A stretch of 64,000 nt of DNA, taken from the NCBI RefSeq assembly GCF_035440685.1, contig NZ_DAORMW010000005.1; one strand, 5' to 3'. This stretch comes from Accumulibacter appositus. GTDB lineage: Bacteria; Pseudomonadota; Gammaproteobacteria; Burkholderiales; Rhodocyclaceae. Positions within the stretch are counted from its first letter, which is position 1, and every line of letters begins with the position of its first letter. Below the pieces are notes generated by a model, which had not been told where the DNA came from, made no database searches, and worked only from the letters and a program-made list of their open reading frames with translations. The position numbers and the translations under genes were made by a program. Positions 60,956 to 64,000 of the stretch are shown piece by piece.

Positions 60956-61552
60956 TTAGGCTCCCTTCTTGTGTTCACCGATGAGGATGCGCGTGTCCGT
61001 CAGATACATGTGCGGCGGCACCTCAAGGTTGGTCGGGGCCGGCTGGCTCTTGAAGACGCGACCGGCAAAGTCGAAGTGGGAGCCGTGACAGGGGCACAGG
61101 AAACCGCCAAGCCAGTCGGCAGCCATGCCGTCTGCCGGACCGTGCTTGAATTTCGCCGAAGGCGAGCAACCGAGGTGGGTACAGATGCCGACGACGACCA
61201 TGTACTCGGGCTTGATCGAACGCGTCTCGTTCTTGCAGTACTCCGGCTGCATGTCCTTGTCCGATTTGGGGTCGGCCATGTCCTTGTTGAGTTCTGGCAG
61301 CGTCTCGAGCATCGTCTTGCTGCGGTTGATGATCCACACCGGTTTGCCGCGCCACTCGACGGTCATCATCTGACCGACTTCGAGGTTGCCGATGTCGACT
61401 TCGACCGGTGCGCCAGCTGCCTTGGCCCGCTCGGACGGCAGCATGCTGGACAGGAAGGGTACCAGCGCAACCAGCGCCCCCGCCCCGCCAACGGCAGCGG
61501 TCGCGACGACCAACCGTCGCCTTCCGCAGTCCACTTTGCTCTCATTGCTCAT
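60956..61552 (-). CDS. petA: Rieske iron-sulphur protein of the bc1 complex
   Basis: The protein has 198 residues from ATG 61552 (MSNESKVDCGRRRLVVATAAVGGAGALVALVPFLSSM). The N-terminal twin-arginine-like segment and TM anchor indicate Tat export. The 2Fe-2S cluster motifs are CTHLGCSP and CPCHGSHFD, separated by a loop of usual length. It is the first gene of petABC; the promoter lies in 61553-61728, next to the convergent end of the AraC gene. Confidence 0.96.
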   Translation of the reverse strand: MSNESKVDCGRRRLVVATAAVGGAGALVALVPFLSSMLPSERAKAAGAPVEVDIGNLEVGQMMTVEWRGKPVWIINRSKTMLETLPELNKDMADPKSDKDMQPEYCKNETRSIKPEYMVVVGICTHLGCSPSAKFKHGPADGMAADWLGGFLCPCHGSHFDFAGRVFKSQPAPTNLEVPPHMYLTDTRILIGEHKKGA

Positions 61553-61728
61553 AGCGCTGATCCCTAGCACGTAATGGAAAGTTGGTACGAACTAAACCGC
61601 GGCATTATACGCCAAAGTCGATGCAGAGAGAATTTGCGGGCTGGCCCAGTCTGGTATCGGCGCGGAAACGGGCCTGGCCTGGCAGCGGCCAGCGCCGCTC
61701 GACCCGGTCGCCCGCCCCCGACGATGCC

Positions 61729-62655
61729 TTACCCCCTGATGCGACGGCGTGTTTCTCGGGGCAACTCGCCGAAATGACTTCGATACAGCCTGGCCAGACG
61801 ACCCAGGTTCTCGAAACCCAGACTGTGGGCCGTAGCGGTGATGGATTCGAGTGAATCGCAGCAACGCAGTAGTTGACGGCGAAAGCGCTGTAGACGCAGG
61901 AGCTGGAAGTAAGCCTGCGGTCCAAATCCGGACCACTCCTTGATGGCGCGGTGCAGCGAGCGCTGGGAAACGTGCAGTTCGGCTGCCAGGCGCTCGCAGT
62001 CGATCTGCTCACTACACGCCAGTGCGGCCGTCTCGGCGCCTTTGACCAGTGCGAACTTGCGCGTCTGGCTCACACTTCTGGCGGCAGCCGATTCAGCCAG
62101 ATCGATACCACCGAGAGCTTCGATCAGGCGCGCCACGATTCGCTCCCGCCAAACCCATGCCAGCCAGGAATTTGCAGCCGCGACACCGGCGCGAGGCAGG
62201 GCACTCGCGCCGTGGCAGGTGTCGACGAGGCGGCGCATCGCGCTCGCCTCGACATTGACCAATCCGCCCGCCGGCGCCGCCAGCCCCCAGCCCGCCAGCA
62301 ACTCGCGGGCAATCTCGATATTGAGGCAGTGCATGCCCTCGGGGCTGACGTATTCCTGCTCGTCGGATCCGAAGACCAGGGCCTGCCCAACATCGACCTC
62401 CCGCCCTTTCCAGACTGGCGCGCGCGCGCTCGCCAGGAGCAGACCTATGGACAGGTTCTCGGAGTGATTCAGGTGGCAACTACGCAGACGCTGGCCCCAC
62501 CATTCCCAGCGCAGGGTCACACCCGGCAGCAAAACAAGGCGAGAGCGGAAACCCAGAGCTCCCGGCAACAGCTGCACGATCTCGAAGTCCCAACCCGAAG
62601 ACCACGAAAACAGCTCGTCGACGTCGTCGGTAGCGATCGTTTCATGGCGAATCAC
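61729..62655 (-). CDS. AraC-family transcriptional regulator
   Basis: The protein has 308 residues from a GTG at 62655 (VIRHETIATDDVDELFSWSSGWDFEIVQLLPG), preceded by GGGAGGGG; a longer in-frame start at 62709 is less likely. The N-terminal ligand domain is typical of the AraC_binding_2/OruR-like group. The C-terminal double HTH is CERLAAELHVSQRSLHRAIKEWSGFGPQAYFQLLRLQRFRRQLLR, then SITATAHSLGFENLGRLARLYRSHFGELPRETRRR. It is divergent from the CDF-like transporter at 62812, a plausible target. Confidence 0.9.
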   Translation of the reverse strand: MIRHETIATDDVDELFSWSSGWDFEIVQLLPGALGFRSRLVLLPGVTLRWEWWGQRLRSCHLNHSENLSIGLLLASARAPVWKGREVDVGQALVFGSDEQEYVSPEGMHCLNIEIARELLAGWGLAAPAGGLVNVEASAMRRLVDTCHGASALPRAGVAAANSWLAWVWRERIVARLIEALGGIDLAESAAARSVSQTRKFALVKGAETAALACSEQIDCERLAAELHVSQRSLHRAIKEWSGFGPQAYFQLLRLQRFRRQLLRCCDSLESITATAHSLGFENLGRLARLYRSHFGELPRETRRRIRG

Positions 62656-62811
62656 TGGTGGCGCCCCTCCCGAGAAGGCCGTCGGCTGCCAGGAACGCGG
62701 CCTTCGCACACGGAAAGTTGGCAGGATACGGCTTTTTCACACCCTCGTCCTTGCCTAGGATGGCGAACCGAATCCCGCAAGCCAACCGGCAAGGAAGACT
62801 GCGCCCGCTTC

Positions 62812-63783
62812 ATGACACAAGATACGCTAGCGATCGAGACCCACGCCCTGGCCGTGGGGCAATGGGCCAGCCTGCTCATGGCGCTGGCGGGAGTGACTGC
62901 CGCCGTGCTCTCGCGCTCCGATGCGCTACTGGTCGATGGCCTCTACTCCGGCGTCAACTTTGTTGCCGCGCTGATCGCGGCACGCGTGGCGCGCGCCGTG
63001 CAGCGCCCGGCAGACCATCGCTACCCCTTCGGCTATGACGCCTACGAGTCGCTGTACGTCAGCTCTCGCTCGCTGGTACTGATCGGCATCCTGGTCTTCG
63101 CCCTGTTCAGCTCTGGCGAAAAGATCGTAGTCTATCTATCCGGTGGCGAAGTTCCGGCGCTGATCATGGGGCCGATCCTGGTGTACACGGTGGCTATGGT
63201 CGCCATTTGCAGTGGGCTGGCCTGGCAGTTTCATCGCGCCTGGCTGCGCAGCGGACGTTGCAGCCAGCTACTGCACGCCGAAACGCGCGCGGCGCTTGTC
63301 GATGGGGCACTCAGCGCCGGTGCGGGTACCGCCCTGCTGCTGACGCCGCTGCTGATCGCTACCGCAGCCGAAGTTCTGGTCCCGATCGCCGACGCCCTGG
63401 TCGTTCTGATACTGCAACTGGTCATGCTGCCGCAACCCCTGAGCATGTTCCGCACTGCGCTCAGAGAGGTGGCGGGCGCCGCCGCCGCGCCAGAGTCGCT
63501 GGCCATTGCCCGCGCCTGCGCCGACGAGGCTCTGCACGGGCGACCGTTCAAGTTCCTCGATATCGCCGCCACCAAACTGGGCCGCACGCACTTCGTGGTC
63601 CTTTACGTCGAGCCCGAAATCCCGGTGCTCGGCGAAACACTCGACCAGCTGCGCGCGGCACTGAGCGCCGTCCTCGCGCGCAGCGGGGCGCCGGTGCGCT
63701 GTGAAGTGGTCGCCACTGCCAGCCCGCCGTTCCTGCCTCGGCCGCTTGCCGCTGCTGGTTCGACGGCGGCACCGAAGTCATAG
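62812..63783 (+). CDS. Cation diffusion facilitator-type transporter
   Basis: The protein has 323 residues from ATG 62812 (MTQDTLAIETHALAVGQWASLLMALAGV). Six TM helices are expected. The CDF site motifs are present as SDALLVDGLYSGVNFVAALIAARVARAVQRPADHRYPFGYDAYESLYV and HAETRAALVDGALSAGAG. The first helix-2 ligands (DxxxD with GLYS) differ from the classical HSxxD, so the metal may be Fe or Mn, or the protein may not be a zinc exporter. The C-terminal cytoplasmic domain is present. The regulator upstream is divergent. Confidence 0.85.
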   Translation: MTQDTLAIETHALAVGQWASLLMALAGVTAAVLSRSDALLVDGLYSGVNFVAALIAARVARAVQRPADHRYPFGYDAYESLYVSSRSLVLIGILVFALFSSGEKIVVYLSGGEVPALIMGPILVYTVAMVAICSGLAWQFHRAWLRSGRCSQLLHAETRAALVDGALSAGAGTALLLTPLLIATAAEVLVPIADALVVLILQLVMLPQPLSMFRTALREVAGAAAAPESLAIARACADEALHGRPFKFLDIAATKLGRTHFVVLYVEPEIPVLGETLDQLRAALSAVLARSGAPVRCEVVATASPPFLPRPLAAAGSTAAPKS

Positions 63784-63832
63784 CGAAACCCTTTCTCGAC
63801 CGGAATTCATGAAAACACCAGAAGGAACCACC

Positions 63833-64000
63833 ATGTCCAGAATCGCCAGAGCCTTCCAAAAAACCGCGACCGCCAGCGCAACCTTGATGCTTGCGCTCCT
63901 TGCTGTCAGTAATCCGCTGCATGCCGGGGATGAAAAGCCCCAGGGCGAAAATATTGACGCGTCGGATCCGACGAAAATATACACCTACCTTGGCGCTGGC
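63833..64000 (+). CDS. Exported protein, 3'-truncated by window edge
   Basis: ATG 63833 with GAAGGAA at 63821-63827 opens a frame of 56 codons running off the window. An in-frame ATG at 63809 is less likely given the RBS. It starts with a signal peptide (RAFQKTATASATLMLALLAVSNPLHAGD), then KPQGENIDASDPTKIYTYLGAG. It is secreted, perhaps an outer-membrane protein; the family is not recognisable from this fragment. Confidence 0.7.
   Translation, partial: MSRIARAFQKTATASATLMLALLAVSNPLHAGDEKPQGENIDASDPTKIYTYLGAG

Noticed and set aside
61951..62811. Upstream extension of the CDF transporter frame through the AraC region
   Set aside because: The extension is antisense to the AraC regulator; the transporter's natural N-terminus is the ATG at 62812.

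Overview
The window looks like part of the chromosome of a GC-rich betaproteobacterium of the Rhodocyclales / 'Candidatus Accumulibacter' type. This placement is inferred from the gene set and codon use: petABC followed by sspAB, SAH-riboswitch-controlled ahcY with a holin-like gene and metF, CbbR-type Calvin genes, an RpoH with the QRKLFFNLR box, and two NhaD antiporters. No rRNA gene is present to prove it. Most of the sequence is dense core genome. The stretch from about 44.3 to 57.5 kb is accessory DNA.

Layout. 1-2.6 kb: the end of a multihaem cytochrome c, a periplasmic cupredoxin-like protein, and rpoH under a perfect CIRCE operator. 2.6-8 kb: transketolase, phosphoribulokinase and fructose-bisphosphatase on the minus strand, divergent from a CbbR-type LysR regulator; no RuBisCO gene is in view. 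8-13.2 kb: a two-component pair, an M20 amidohydrolase, rapZ and a NusG_II protein. 13.2-16.5 kb: SAH riboswitch, ahcY, holin-family gene, metF and a TfoX_N protein, forming a methyl-cycle operon. 16.6-19.7 kb: a J-domain protein coupled to unrecognised genes. 19.7-28.6 kb: an EamA transporter, a frameshifted methyltransferase, a beta-propeller protein, a second two-component pair, a CDF exporter, dtd, bacterioferritin, tRNA-Glu and tRNA-Ala, and a patatin.

28.7-44.3 kb is a sodium/pH block. It holds an NhaD antiporter, a MASE1 sensor kinase with a FixJ-type regulator, a long Mrp-type operon (E-F-G-MbhD/E-B-C and three large NuoL/M/N-like subunits with a small membrane protein between them), a UspA protein, a second NhaD, and a LuxR-type regulator. 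A decayed copy of that regulator's C-terminus lies on the other side of the second nhaD.

44.3-57.5 kb is the accessory region. It holds a damaged ISAs1-family transposase, an A+T-rich orphan gene, a 1,574-residue TIR-NACHT protein (candidate NLR-like immune protein), an HNH endonuclease gene split by a complete IS1634-family element with 6-bp target duplications, a 126-bp element with perfect 38-bp inverted repeats, a cold-shock/excalibur fusion, and a VapC-like toxin with an apparently eroded antitoxin. 57.5-64 kb returns to core genes: sspB, sspA, the cytochrome bc1 operon petABC, an AraC regulator, a second CDF transporter, and the start of an exported protein running off the edge.

A dispersed intergenic repeat of about 90-190 bp, starting with a short GTCGCG...CGCGAC-type palindrome, occurs at least five times, all in core regions. 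The best candidates for something new are the TIR-NACHT protein, the J-domain operon, the three-subunit Mrp-type operon, the dispersed repeat family and the CIRCE-controlled rpoH.
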